From NCBI GenBank assembly GCA_904501835.1, contig CAJGBW010000030.1, forward strand, positions 1-19,289: a DNA stretch of 19,289 nucleotides, read 5' to 3'. Of the stretch, positions 8,539 through 14,810 are shown piece by piece. The translations under genes and the position numbers were made by a program. The notes beneath the pieces are model-generated. The model was not told the DNA's origin, ran no database searches, and worked only from the letters and a program-made list of their open reading frames with translations. The number at the start of each line of letters is the position of its first letter. Position 1 is the first letter of the stretch. The DNA comes from an uncultured Bacteroidales bacterium (GTDB taxonomy: Bacteria > Bacteroidota > Bacteroidia > Bacteroidales > UBA932).

Positions 8539-9567
8539 CTATCGGATTAGGAAAGGATAACTGTCCGTATTTTTCAAAGCGATACAGGTTCCTCGTGCTA
8601 CGGCTCTCAACGGGTCTTCTGCCACATGGAATTGGATATTGGTCTTATCCGTAAAACGGGTTGCCAGACCACGCAGCAAGGCACCACCGCCCGCTAGCCA
8701 GATACCATTGGCAACAATATCCGAATACAACTCAGGCGGAGTACGCTCCAACACATGCACAATGGCGGACTCCAATTTGGAAATCGTTTTATCCAGACAG
8801 TGCGCGATTTCTTCGTGGGTTACCTCGGCCTCCACAGGACGCGCCGTCAGCATATTCGGACCTACCACCTTGAAAGGCTCGGGAACTTCTTCTTTGGGAA
8901 GATTGGGAATCACCGCACCAACAGCACATTTGATTTGTTCAGCTTTGATTTCGCCCACGCGAAGATTGTGCTGCTGACGCATATAATCCATGATATCTCT
9001 GGTGAAGGCGTCACCGGCTGTACGCACACTATCCTGCACGACAATACCACCCAACGAAATTACGGCAATCTCTGTCGTACCGCCTCCGATGTCCACGACC
9101 ATGTTTCCTCTGGGCGCCAAGACATCCAGACCGATACCGAGCGCAGAAGCCATGGGCTCAAAAATCAAATTGATATCACGGCCGCCGGCATGCTCCGTCG
9201 AGTCACGAACGGCACGAAGCTCCACACTGGTAGAACCCGCCGGAATACCAATCACCATTTTGATGCTCGGATTAAAAATAGATCTGCGTTTCTGGTTGAT
9301 TTTGCGGATGAATCCGCGAATCATGATTTCTGCCGCATTGAAATCGGCAATCACACCATCCTGCAAAGGACGTATGGTCTCAATTCCGGGATTGGTCCTG
9401 CCGTGCATCAATTTGGCCTGATGTCCGAGAGCCACGCATTTTCCCGTCGCCTTTTCCAAAGCCACGATGCTGGGTTCATCCAGCACCTTCTCATCATTTT
9501 GAAATATTACCGTATTGGCCGTTCCAAGGTCAATAGCCAATTCTTGTGTTAAAAATGAAAATGCCAT
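8539..9567 (-). CDS. mreB: Rod shape-determining protein MreB (bacterial actin)
   Basis: 342 residues, the usual length. MreB forms membrane-bound filaments that position the elongation machinery. Actin-fold motifs are all visible: phosphate-1 loop DLGTANT (14-20), ALGHQAKLMHGRTNPGI segment, phosphate-2 DIGGGTTEIAVIS (about 162-174), EPMASALGIGLDVL, and the adenosine motif WLAGGGALLRGL (about 291-302). The ATG at 9567 comes 39 bp after the stop of ispD on the same strand. That gap is AT-rich and could hold a promoter, but I see no perfect TAnnTTTG element, so mreB may also be read through from ispD. Confidence 0.98.
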   Translation of the reverse strand: MAFSFLTQELAIDLGTANTVIFQNDEKVLDEPSIVALEKATGKCVALGHQAKLMHGRTNPGIETIRPLQDGVIADFNAAEIMIRGFIRKINQKRRSIFNPSIKMVIGIPAGSTSVELRAVRDSTEHAGGRDINLIFEPMASALGIGLDVLAPRGNMVVDIGGGTTEIAVISLGGIVVQDSVRTAGDAFTRDIMDYMRQQHNLRVGEIKAEQIKCAVGAVIPNLPKEEVPEPFKVVGPNMLTARPVEAEVTHEEIAHCLDKTISKLESAIVHVLERTPPELYSDIVANGIWLAGGGALLRGLATRFTDKTNIQFHVAEDPLRAVARGTCIALKNTDSYPFLIR

Positions 9568-9606
9568 TTTATTACAATTATAAAATTCAGGTAAATTTAC
9601 GAATAA

Positions 9607-10338
9607 TTACTTACTTATCAAAGACAATATCGCCTCTGCCAAAAGCATATCGTCCGGAGTTGTCAATTTCAGGTTGAATTTCTCACCGGGAACATAGCAG
9701 ACACGCGATTTTTCTTCGGGATTTTTTGATAAATAAGTTTGTACGACAGACGCATCATCCGTAAAAGAGTCTTCGTAAGGAAGAGAATAGGCGGCTTTCA
9801 GCAAACGCGCATCAAAAATCTGCGGCGTCTGCATACCGAATATCTGTTCACGAGCCGGAAGCGACTCGGACTGAGAGTCATACAGCCAGCCCTCTTCAAA
9901 CTTTGCCAAACAACGTAGGGTGTCACTTGAGGAAAGACAAGGCACCACTCCCTCATATTGCTCTGCCAAATCGAACAGACGCTGTATCAACTTGGGCGAA
10001 ATCAAAGGTCTGACGCCGTCGTGAACTGCGACAACAGCGTCATCGGGAATCTGTTTGAGTGCATTCTTGATAGAATGAAAACGGGTCAATCCCCCTTCGA
10101 CAAAAGTCTGAGGCTTGTAAAATTTTTGGGTATAACACAGATTGCGCCAATACTCCTTCATCTGTGCCGACAAAACCACTACGGCATGAATCTGAGGAAT
10201 CGCGGCAAAAAAAGCTTCGAGAGTATGTCTCAAAACGGGCTTTTCGCCTAGGTTGAGAAATTGTTTGGGCATAGAAGCGCCCATTCGGGTACCACTGCCG
10301 GCAGCGGTCACAATTACATATTTTTCGCGCGTTGTCAT
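9607..10338 (-). CDS. ispD: 2-C-methyl-D-erythritol 4-phosphate cytidylyltransferase
   Basis: 243 residues. IspD transfers CMP from CTP to MEP in the non-mevalonate isoprenoid pathway, which supplies undecaprenyl phosphate for cell-wall synthesis. The CTP-binding N-terminus is clear: VTAAGSGTRMG followed by MPKQFL (residues about 10-29). Other family segments are VAVHDGVRPLIS (with the conserved D and R), QTPQIF, DDASVV and KLTTPDDMLLAE near the C-terminus. A perfect TAnnTTTG promoter element lies about 20 bp before the ATG. The gene probably heads the minus-strand run into mreB and the elongation genes. Confidence 0.95.
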   Translation of the reverse strand: MTTREKYVIVTAAGSGTRMGASMPKQFLNLGEKPVLRHTLEAFFAAIPQIHAVVVLSAQMKEYWRNLCYTQKFYKPQTFVEGGLTRFHSIKNALKQIPDDAVVAVHDGVRPLISPKLIQRLFDLAEQYEGVVPCLSSSDTLRCLAKFEEGWLYDSQSESLPAREQIFGMQTPQIFDARLLKAAYSLPYEDSFTDDASVVQTYLSKNPEEKSRVCYVPGEKFNLKLTTPDDMLLAEAILSLISK

Positions 10339-10357
10339 TCCATGAAAATTTCAAGCA

Positions 10358-10365
10358 CAAAAATA
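10358..10365 (-). promoter_or_regulatory. Candidate -7 promoter element for ispD
   Basis: On the minus strand this reads TATTTTTG, a full match to the Bacteroidetes -7 consensus TAnnTTTG, 19 bp before the ispD ATG. No clear TTTG is seen about 19 bp further upstream, so the match is supported by position and one element only. Confidence 0.5.
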
Positions 10366-10503
10366 ACACAGAATAATGAGAATAGAAAAGATTTTTATAC
10401 ACTTTTTGAAAAAGTTTTTTGAGAAAAATATGCCTCACAGATAGCCCTAACGCCGAATTTTTAATTTTTACAAAAATTTTCATCGTAAACGGATAATCCT
10501 GCG

Positions 10504-10511
10504 GAACTTTG
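10504..10511 (+). promoter_or_regulatory. Weak candidate -7 element for the lipoprotein gene
   Basis: GAACTTTG, one mismatch from TAnnTTTG, 19 bp before the ATG at 10531. There is no convincing -33 element. The spacing matches that of other promoters in the window, so it is listed as a weak candidate. Confidence 0.3.
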
Positions 10512-10530
10512 CAGCAGAAACATAAAAAGA

Positions 10531-12024
10531 ATGCTTATGAAAAGAAAAATCTTGTGTCTGGCGGCCATTTTTTCTCTCGTCGCCTGTGAAAATCTGATGG
10601 ATGAAATCCCTCGCTTTGAAGAGTCGGAAAAAACGGCTGAATTTTATCAGGAACTCTCCCAAACAGCGGCCCTGCTTTCGCGTCTCCCCCTCGGTAACGA
10701 GCAAATGAATGAGGTGTTGGATGCGGTCAAGGCCTCAACGGACAATGGATTTGACGAGGAATATATGCTGGCGGATTTATTTTCGCAGCCCGGAAGTGGT
10801 GTTGGAGACCGCGCTTTGGCAAAAAGCCGCGGGGTGCTTGCGGGCGGAGAGGATTGCCGCGGGGCGATCGCGCTCGGGGAGGGCGAGGGTTGCCGTGGAG
10901 CGATCGCGGGCGGGGAGGGCGAGAGCGAAGGCGACGAGGGCGGGAATTGCCGTGGAGTGATCGCGCTCGGGGAGAACGAAGACGGGGCGGGGAAAAGCTA
11001 CTCCAATCCGTTGCGCGACCTGATTCGGCAAGAGTTGGCTAGTAGCGAATGGAATGAGTTAAGGACGCGGGGAGGCTGTAGAAGCGGCGGAGACGGTAGC
11101 GGCAGAAGTGGTGGAAGTGCTGGAAGCGGAGATGAAGAGCCAGCCGATGTGTCGGAACAGGTGGAAGAATACATACGATATTTGAGCGAGAGCAACATTC
11201 AGATTTATTGGCCCTACAGCGAAAATTGGGACGGAGAAACGCTACCCACCATCACCTACGACCCTGGCACCAATACAAACAGCAATCAAGGGTGGAGGCT
11301 CAAAAAATCCTGCACGGGAGAAATCGTCTGCGAAGAGGTCATCGTGGATGAAAATATGGCGCAGGAGGGTTGCGTATGGGTGATAAACAGCAACGAAGAC
11401 AGCCAACTGACTCCCCTTGCCTACATACGCAAAACGGATCCCGATTGGGGTACGGGCAACCACGGAAAAATCGAAACCAAGGCGGGCGGCGCAAGGCTAA
11501 AGGCGGGCGGCGAGGCGAGTCCGACGAGCGCGGCGGCGGGAAATACGGGCAAGATGCTGCAGCTCAAGAAATTCAAAGCCAAAAGGAATTTCGACAGCTG
11601 GTTCTGTGGAGGCGCCGAATTCTTTATTAAAATAGGGGCAGTGGAAAGTTTTACGGCAACCGTGGAAGAGGATCTACAGCGATACAAACCCAGCATCACG
11701 GACTTTATGGTTTCCGTCAAAAGAAAAGATGTCGGCAAGGAACTGGATTTTGATGCCGTGCTGGTTTCCGACTGGACAGAACAACTCTCCATGTGCGCCT
11801 TTCTCATCACCGAAGATGACGGCGGAAAACTCAATTCCTGGAATTGCAGCGCCGTGGTCAAAATCAACTCCAAAAGCTATGGTTTTGAAATGAGCATCCC
11901 CATCAATTCCCGAGATGACATTGTCTGGCGAGGACAATTGAGCGGAAAATACCTCAACGCAAACATCAACACAGTCGGTCATTTCGGCGATGTGGACCTG
12001 GTCTTTGACGTTTTGGAGTATTGA
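10531..12024 (+). CDS. Lipoprotein of unknown function with G-rich low-complexity insertions
   Basis: 497 residues; ATG at 10531, with a second ATG (10537, MKRKILCL) equally possible. A lipoprotein signal is clear: K/R-rich start, hydrophobic stretch, lipobox LVAC with lipidated C19. I do not recognise the family. Residues 23-86 look like an ordinary helical N-terminal part; residues 87-154 hold three copies of a CRGxIAxGE motif (109-117, 121-129, 140-148); 179-201 is a Gly/Ser run; a well-formed globular part follows (about 205-300 and 335-497); residues about 311-342 hold another KAGG/Ala-rich stretch. The C-terminal part looks like a beta-rich secreted domain. Codon and base composition of the inserts differ from the rest. 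The last 77 bp are duplicated at 12815-12891. Divergent from ispD; hicA begins right after the stop. Probably surface or periplasmic; function unknown. Confidence 0.75.
   Translation: MLMKRKILCLAAIFSLVACENLMDEIPRFEESEKTAEFYQELSQTAALLSRLPLGNEQMNEVLDAVKASTDNGFDEEYMLADLFSQPGSGVGDRALAKSRGVLAGGEDCRGAIALGEGEGCRGAIAGGEGESEGDEGGNCRGVIALGENEDGAGKSYSNPLRDLIRQELASSEWNELRTRGGCRSGGDGSGRSGGSAGSGDEEPADVSEQVEEYIRYLSESNIQIYWPYSENWDGETLPTITYDPGTNTNSNQGWRLKKSCTGEIVCEEVIVDENMAQEGCVWVINSNEDSQLTPLAYIRKTDPDWGTGNHGKIETKAGGARLKAGGEASPTSAAAGNTGKMLQLKKFKAKRNFDSWFCGGAEFFIKIGAVESFTATVEEDLQRYKPSITDFMVSVKRKDVGKELDFDAVLVSDWTEQLSMCAFLITEDDGGKLNSWNCSAVVKINSKSYGFEMSIPINSRDDIVWRGQLSGKYLNANINTVGHFGDVDLVFDVLEY
10828..10995 (+). 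repeat. G-rich low-complexity island with triple CRGxIAxGE unit
   Basis: In-frame GC-rich island in the lipoprotein gene. It holds three copies of a degenerate unit containing ttgccg(c/t)gg(g/a)g(c/t)gatcgcg, starting near 10855, 10891 and 10948. The plus strand is strongly G-rich, as in the islands at 1305 and 3462, although the gene runs the opposite way. Unit spacing is uneven (about 36 and 57 bp), so it looks like repeated partial duplication rather than a clean tandem array. Confidence 0.7.
11065..11135 (+). repeat. Gly/Ser-coding G-rich island in the lipoprotein gene
   Basis: About 70 bp of ggcgg, ggaag and agcgg repeats encoding a Gly/Ser/Arg run (residues 179-201) that joins the N-terminal segment to the globular part. 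G-rich on the plus strand like the other islands. Confidence 0.5.
11461..11555 (+). repeat. Third G-rich island in the lipoprotein gene (KAGG repeat)
   Basis: Contains aaggcgggcggcg twice (near 11480 and 11502), giving KAGGARLKAGGEAS in the protein, then an Ala-rich tail. It splits an otherwise ordinary coding region. Again G-rich on the plus strand. Confidence 0.55.
11948..12024 (+). repeat. Direct repeat, copy 1: the 3' end of the lipoprotein gene
   Basis: 77 bp ending exactly on the lipoprotein TGA. The same sequence, with one mismatch (ggcgat versus ggcgac), recurs at 12815-12891, 867 bp away in the same orientation. Everything between the copies is the HicAB cassette and its flank. Confidence 0.95.
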
Positions 12025-12082
12025 TGGCACATTTAATAGAAAAATATCTATCAAATCTCGTATTTAATAATAGAATTATTAC

Positions 12083-12090
12083 TACATTTG
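12083..12090 (+). promoter_or_regulatory. Candidate -7 promoter element of hicAB
   Basis: TACATTTG, a full match to TAnnTTTG, 14 bp before the GTG proposed as the hicA start. The upstream 60 bp are very AT-rich. It supports the short form of HicA and independent transcription of the cassette. Confidence 0.55.
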
Positions 12091-12104
12091 CAACGAAATA
12101 CGAA

Positions 12105-12290
12105 GTGAAAACAACGGAATTTCATAAGCTTGTGCAAGCAAACGGTTGGGAGATTATCCGTCAATGTGGTAGTCATGTGATTTACAAAAAGGGCTCAGCG
12201 ACCTATCCCGTACCTTACCACGGAGCGAAAGAACTCGGCAAAGGGCTTGAAAAGAAAATGAGAAAGGACATGGGACTTAAAAACGTATGA
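12105..12290 (+). CDS. hicA: HicA toxin (mRNA interferase)
   Basis: 61 residues from a GTG at 12105. HicA toxins are small dsRNA-binding-fold ribonucleases that cut mRNA in the cytoplasm. Marks of the family: N-terminal KTTEFHKLVQANGWEIIRQ, then the catalytic GSH motif (His24 in GSHVIYKK), and VPYHGAKELGKGLEKKM. The frame is open upstream to an ATG at 12024 that overlaps the lipoprotein stop (TGATG), but the extra 27 residues do not look like HicA, and a promoter element lies between, so I choose the GTG. Its stop overlaps the hicB start (ATGA). Type II toxin-antitoxin pair with HicB. Confidence 0.9.
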   Translation: MKTTEFHKLVQANGWEIIRQCGSHVIYKKGSATYPVPYHGAKELGKGLEKKMRKDMGLKNV

Positions 12291-12700
12291 TAATGAATCA
12301 GATAGCGGCAATAATTGAGAGAGCAGAAGACGGCACATATAGTGTCTATTGCAAAGATGAAATATTTTCAGGCATGGGAAAGACTATTGATGAGGCAAAA
12401 TCTGATATGGTCAGACAGATGACGGTTTATAAAGAAACGGCACTGAAAGAGGGATTCAGGTATCCTGATTTTTTGGATGAAGAATATGTTATAGAGTATA
12501 CCGTGGACGCACTTAGCCTGATGAATTACTATGTCAAAGCTGGTATTTTCTCATTAGCATCTCTTGAAAAAATAACCGGAATCAATCAGAAACAACTCTG
12601 GGCTTACACGACAGGCACAAAGCCTCGCAAAGCCCAAGCGGACAAGATACGCTCTGGTTTTCTTCGACTGTCCAAAGATCTCGATTCCGTTTTTGCTTGA
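12287..12700 (+). CDS. hicB: HicB antitoxin
   Basis: 137 residues; ATG at 12287 overlaps the hicA stop, and a second ATG at 12293 is an equally usable start. The N-terminal half (about 5-55, IIERAEDGTYSVYC...GMGKTIDEAKSDM) has the partly degraded RNase H-like fold of HicB that covers the toxin. The C-terminal part (about 85-135, SLASLEKITGINQKQLWAYTTGTKPRKAQADKI) looks like a helix-turn-helix DNA-binding domain, so it probably represses its own promoter. Gene order toxin-then-antitoxin is the usual one for hicAB. Confidence 0.92.
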   Translation: MIMNQIAAIIERAEDGTYSVYCKDEIFSGMGKTIDEAKSDMVRQMTVYKETALKEGFRYPDFLDEEYVIEYTVDALSLMNYYVKAGIFSLASLEKITGINQKQLWAYTTGTKPRKAQADKIRSGFLRLSKDLDSVFA

Positions 12701-12744
12701 CCTTAAAGAATCAATTATCGAGAAAATCTTGGTAACTACCGCTA

Positions 12745-12891
12745 ATGGCGCGCCTTTGTGCTCCGCACGATTTGCCATTCGGGGCTACCGTCATCGGCAA
12801 AAAAACGAACGGGGAATACCTCAACGCAAACATCAACACAGTCGGTCATTTCGGCGACGTGGACCTGGTCTTTGACGTTTTGGAGTATTGA
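12745..12891 (+). pseudogene. Fragment of a lipoprotein gene 3' end after the HicAB cassette
   Basis: A 48-codon open frame from an ATG at 12745 to the TGA at 12889-12891. Its last 25 codons match the end of the lipoprotein at 10531-12024 (YLNANINTVGHFGDVDLVFD...). The preceding residues (ATVIGKKTNGE) resemble the homologous place in that protein only loosely (DIVWRGQLSGK), so this may be the tail of a diverged paralog or allele rather than a plain copy. It has no signal peptide and is unlikely to be a working gene. It marks the right border of the toxin-antitoxin insertion. Confidence 0.6.
12815..12891 (+). repeat. Direct repeat, copy 2: duplicated lipoprotein gene end
   Basis: 76 of 77 bp identical to 11948-12024 and in the same orientation. 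The frame is kept and the copy also ends on the stop codon. Sequences after the stop codon share nothing in the two places. Confidence 0.95.
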
Positions 12892-12933
12892 CCAGTTCTA
12901 CGGTAGTGGGTAGTACATTCGAATTTATCTGGC

Positions 12934-12999
12934 GCCGACCGACCTACTATATGGCGCAGAGCAGCCTTCTATATGGCGTCGAGCGACCTACTATTATGC
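12934..12999 (+). repeat. Three tandem 22-bp units
   Basis: Units at 12934-12955, 12956-12977 and 12978-12999, with consensus about g.cgagcgacctactatatggc. The last ten bases (ctactatatg-like) are the best kept. It lies between the lipoprotein fragment and the first double-hairpin repeat, in DNA with no convincing gene. Confidence 0.75.
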
Positions 13000-13059
13000 A
13001 ACTCTCGAGGGGCAGATCTACTTTCGTCAGCGAAGAGGAGCAAGAGGGGCGAGAGGGCG

Positions 13060-13184
13060 ACACCTTGTGCGACTTTCGGCTAAAACTCGCATAAGGTGTG
13101 CGGGAAAAGCATCATTTTGGCGGATATTTGTGATACCTTGTGCGACTTTCGGTCAAAACTCGCCTAAAGTGTGCGGAAACAGGA
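13060..13184 (+). repeat. REP-like double-hairpin element, copy A (upstream of RAYT)
   Basis: Two imperfect palindromes separated by about 33 bp. Hairpin 1: arms 13060-13072 (ACACCTTGTGCGA) and 13087-13099 (TCGCATAAGGTGT), 12 Watson-Crick pairs and one G-T pair, 14-nt loop. Hairpin 2: arms 13133-13145 and 13160-13172, less perfect, 14-nt loop with ctttcgg...caaaac. Each 3' arm is followed by gcgg(g)aaa. The copy at 14811-14935 is nearly identical in its last 85 bp and has the same orientation. Likely the repeat served by the transposase at 13267. Confidence 0.85.
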
Positions 13185-13266
13185 TGGACGCGATAGGCGC
13201 CATACTATCGGTTTCCCGTATTAAATAATTAGATGTAACTATCATACGGTTAAATGTCATGTATTT

Positions 13267-14181
13267 ATGAAAAAAACATTTCACTTATGTATCTCAGCCG
13301 GAGAAGAAGTATTGTTTAGAGATGCTGAAGATTACAACAGAGGTTTCAATTGTTTTGCACTAGCCCTATTCAACACTGATTCTATAGGACTTGTTGAATC
13401 GGAAATGTCCACTCATTATCATCAGTTGATTCAATCTCGAAACCCGGATGAATGTATGCGTTATTTCCGACTCTCGTATAGTATGTATTTCAATAGAAAA
13501 TATCACCGTTCCGGAAGGATTGGAGAAAAGAATCACTATACTATGGAAGTTGTCGGGTATAATCACATGATAGCTGCGATGAGTTATATTCTGAGAAATC
13601 CGCTGCATCACGGGGTGTCACCAATCCCATATGCATACCCATATTCATCTGTAAATTCAATCTTCATGAAGGAGATGGGCAAGGAACCTTATGGAGCTTT
13701 GCTGAATCGCAGGTATTACCATCGTTTTGTCAACAGAACCACTCATATTCCAGATAACTATGTGATGAGTGAAAATGGTGTCTTTTTAAGAGAGTCCGTT
13801 CTTGATATTCCACAGGTGGAAAACTTGTTCGTCACACCTAGAGCATTCAATTGGCACATGACAAGAAAGTCTTCTGAAGAATGGGAATTGGAGCAGAGAA
13901 AGGATAATAACAGCCTGCCACCAATCAATCTGTCTGTAATAGAAAAAGGAATATATATGACCTCGCCTAAAGAAATGTTAATTAACGAAATGGGAAAGTC
14001 AAATTATAGAAGGCCTTCCGATATGGACATATGTGCAGAGATCGATAACAATCTTCTGCTTAAGTACGGCAAATCTTCTGTATATCTGCTTACCCGACAG
14101 GAAAAACAGCATATTGCAGAACATTTATATAGAACACTACATGTCAGTGAGAGTCAAATCAGACGTTGCCTGGCAATGTAG
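13267..14181 (+). CDS. REP-associated tyrosine transposase (RAYT; IS200-like Y1 HUH nuclease)
   Basis: 304 residues. Y1 HUH enzymes nick single-stranded DNA at the foot of hairpins and form a phosphotyrosine link. Visible marks: EEVLFRDAEDYNRGFNCF (N-terminal), the metal-binding HUH triad H50-Y51-H52 in STHYHQLIQ, YFNRKYHRSGRIGEKNHY (74-91, equivalent to the YNxRYxRxGxLW segment of RAYTs), the catalytic tyrosine motif SYILRNPLHHG (Y107, N111, P112) and YPYSSVN. The C-terminus ends in a helix-turn-helix-like stretch (LLTRQEKQHIAEHLYRTLHVSESQIRRCL). No terminal inverted repeats of a classic insertion sequence are seen; instead two direct double-hairpin repeats flank it at 13060 and 14811. AT-rich codon use contrasts with the GC-rich repeats around it. 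The gene appears intact, and probably a chromosomal repeat-processing enzyme. Confidence 0.85.
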   Translation: MKKTFHLCISAGEEVLFRDAEDYNRGFNCFALALFNTDSIGLVESEMSTHYHQLIQSRNPDECMRYFRLSYSMYFNRKYHRSGRIGEKNHYTMEVVGYNHMIAAMSYILRNPLHHGVSPIPYAYPYSSVNSIFMKEMGKEPYGALLNRRYYHRFVNRTTHIPDNYVMSENGVFLRESVLDIPQVENLFVTPRAFNWHMTRKSSEEWELEQRKDNNSLPPINLSVIEKGIYMTSPKEMLINEMGKSNYRRPSDMDICAEIDNNLLLKYGKSSVYLLTRQEKQHIAEHLYRTLHVSESQIRRCLAM

Positions 14182-14188
14182 TGAGGAT

Positions 14189-14211
14189 GATGGAAATTGG
14201 TGATTTTCATC
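14189..14211 (+). terminator. Weak hairpin after the RAYT gene
   Basis: GATGGAAAT and ATTTTCATC can pair over nine positions with a 5-nt loop (one G-T pair), 8 bp after the RAYT stop. There is no T-run, so a terminator role is doubtful; it could also be an RNA-stabilising stem. Confidence 0.25.
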
Positions 14212-14267
14212 AAGCGGTTATTGTGCAAAATAGTGACGCAATATAACTTATTTAAGAATTAAAAATC

Positions 14268-14624
14268 ATGAAGAAAATTTTAGAAGTGCTTCAGACTGGA
14301 GATGGCGAGTTGAAATTCAACACCGACCTCAATGTGCAGAAGAATCCAATGGTAATAATGGATCTTACAGTCAGCGCCATGTTTAGTATGGCCACCAAAT
14401 TATGGGGAGGAAATGAACAGACAGTAATTGCTGTCATAAGAGCCTTATTTGTTGCAGATATGGCAATCAGTACCGACCGTAAAATCGTTCTTAAAGGACT
14501 TGGAATAGAAGCGGAAAAAATGGGTGAGGAATTCATGAAAATGATTAAGGAACTTCAGTGTCAAGGCAAGGCCATGGCTTTCCCTCATAGTGTTCAGTCA
14601 CCTTCGTCTAAAAACAAGAGCTGA
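14268..14624 (+). CDS. Small hypothetical protein between RAYT and repeat copy B
   Basis: 118 residues starting MKKILEVLQTGDGELKFNTDLN. No domain that I can name. The N-terminal third is mixed, then residues about 28-60 are hydrophobic and helical (VIMDLTVSAMFSMATKLWGG), followed by an amphipathic helical part and a Lys/Ser tail. No signal peptide; the hydrophobic stretch is broken by polar residues, so it is probably soluble. It resembles short uncharacterised proteins of Bacteroides that I vaguely recall but cannot cite. It is enclosed together with the RAYT by the two direct double-hairpin repeats, 86 bp after the RAYT gene, and has similar base composition, so it may travel with it. Confidence 0.7.
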   Translation: MKKILEVLQTGDGELKFNTDLNVQKNPMVIMDLTVSAMFSMATKLWGGNEQTVIAVIRALFVADMAISTDRKIVLKGLGIEAEKMGEEFMKMIKELQCQGKAMAFPHSVQSPSSKNKS

Positions 14625-14733
14625 CCGTCGAACTATAAACGACAAGCTGAAGTGCAGCGATTTCGACAGCGGAAGTGCATTCTTAACGGATAGGCAACGA
14701 CAGTGGAGTTAGTTGCTTCGAGTTGCTTTCATC

Positions 14734-14805
14734 AACGAAGCGGACGAAGCGGGCTAAACAGACCAAACGGGCCAAGCGAACCAGGCGAACCAAGCGGACC
14801 AAGCG
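14734..14805 (+). repeat. Degenerate 9-bp tandem array, about eight units
   Basis: Eight consecutive 9-mers with consensus (g/a)accaagcg, from aacgaagcg at 14734 to gaccaagcg at 14797-14805. It ends five bases before the double-hairpin repeat copy B. The upstream bases (14625-14733) have no gene that I can support. Confidence 0.8.
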
Positions 14806-14810
14806 AATCG

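Noticed and set aside
8755..9552. Long open frame (265 codons) opposite mreB, and similar ones opposite rodA and the glycosyltransferase genes
   Set aside because: They lie fully antisense to well-supported conserved genes, have no recognisable domain, and show the composition expected of shadow frames.
10401..10415. Perfect AT-rich palindrome ACTTTTT-G-AAAAAGT between ispD and the lipoprotein gene as an operator or terminator
   Set aside because: Simple A/T runs pair easily by chance in such AT-rich spacer; not at the end of any gene and no second site seen.
10855..10975. GCGATCGC palindromes like the HIP1 repeat of cyanobacteria
   Set aside because: They occur only inside the repeated unit of one gene and are explained by duplication of that unit; no spread in the rest of the window.
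12024..12104. Long form of HicA starting at the ATG overlapping the lipoprotein stop
   Set aside because: The 27 extra residues do not fit the family length of about 60, and a consensus promoter element lies inside this stretch; the GTG at 12105 is a better start.
12934..12999. CRISPR array
   Set aside because: Units are directly adjacent without unique spacers, are only three, and no cas genes are present.
13216..13249. Inverted repeat CCGTAT...ATACGG upstream of the RAYT as a regulatory site
   Set aside because: Only 6 bp per arm with a 22-bp spacer; could easily be chance.
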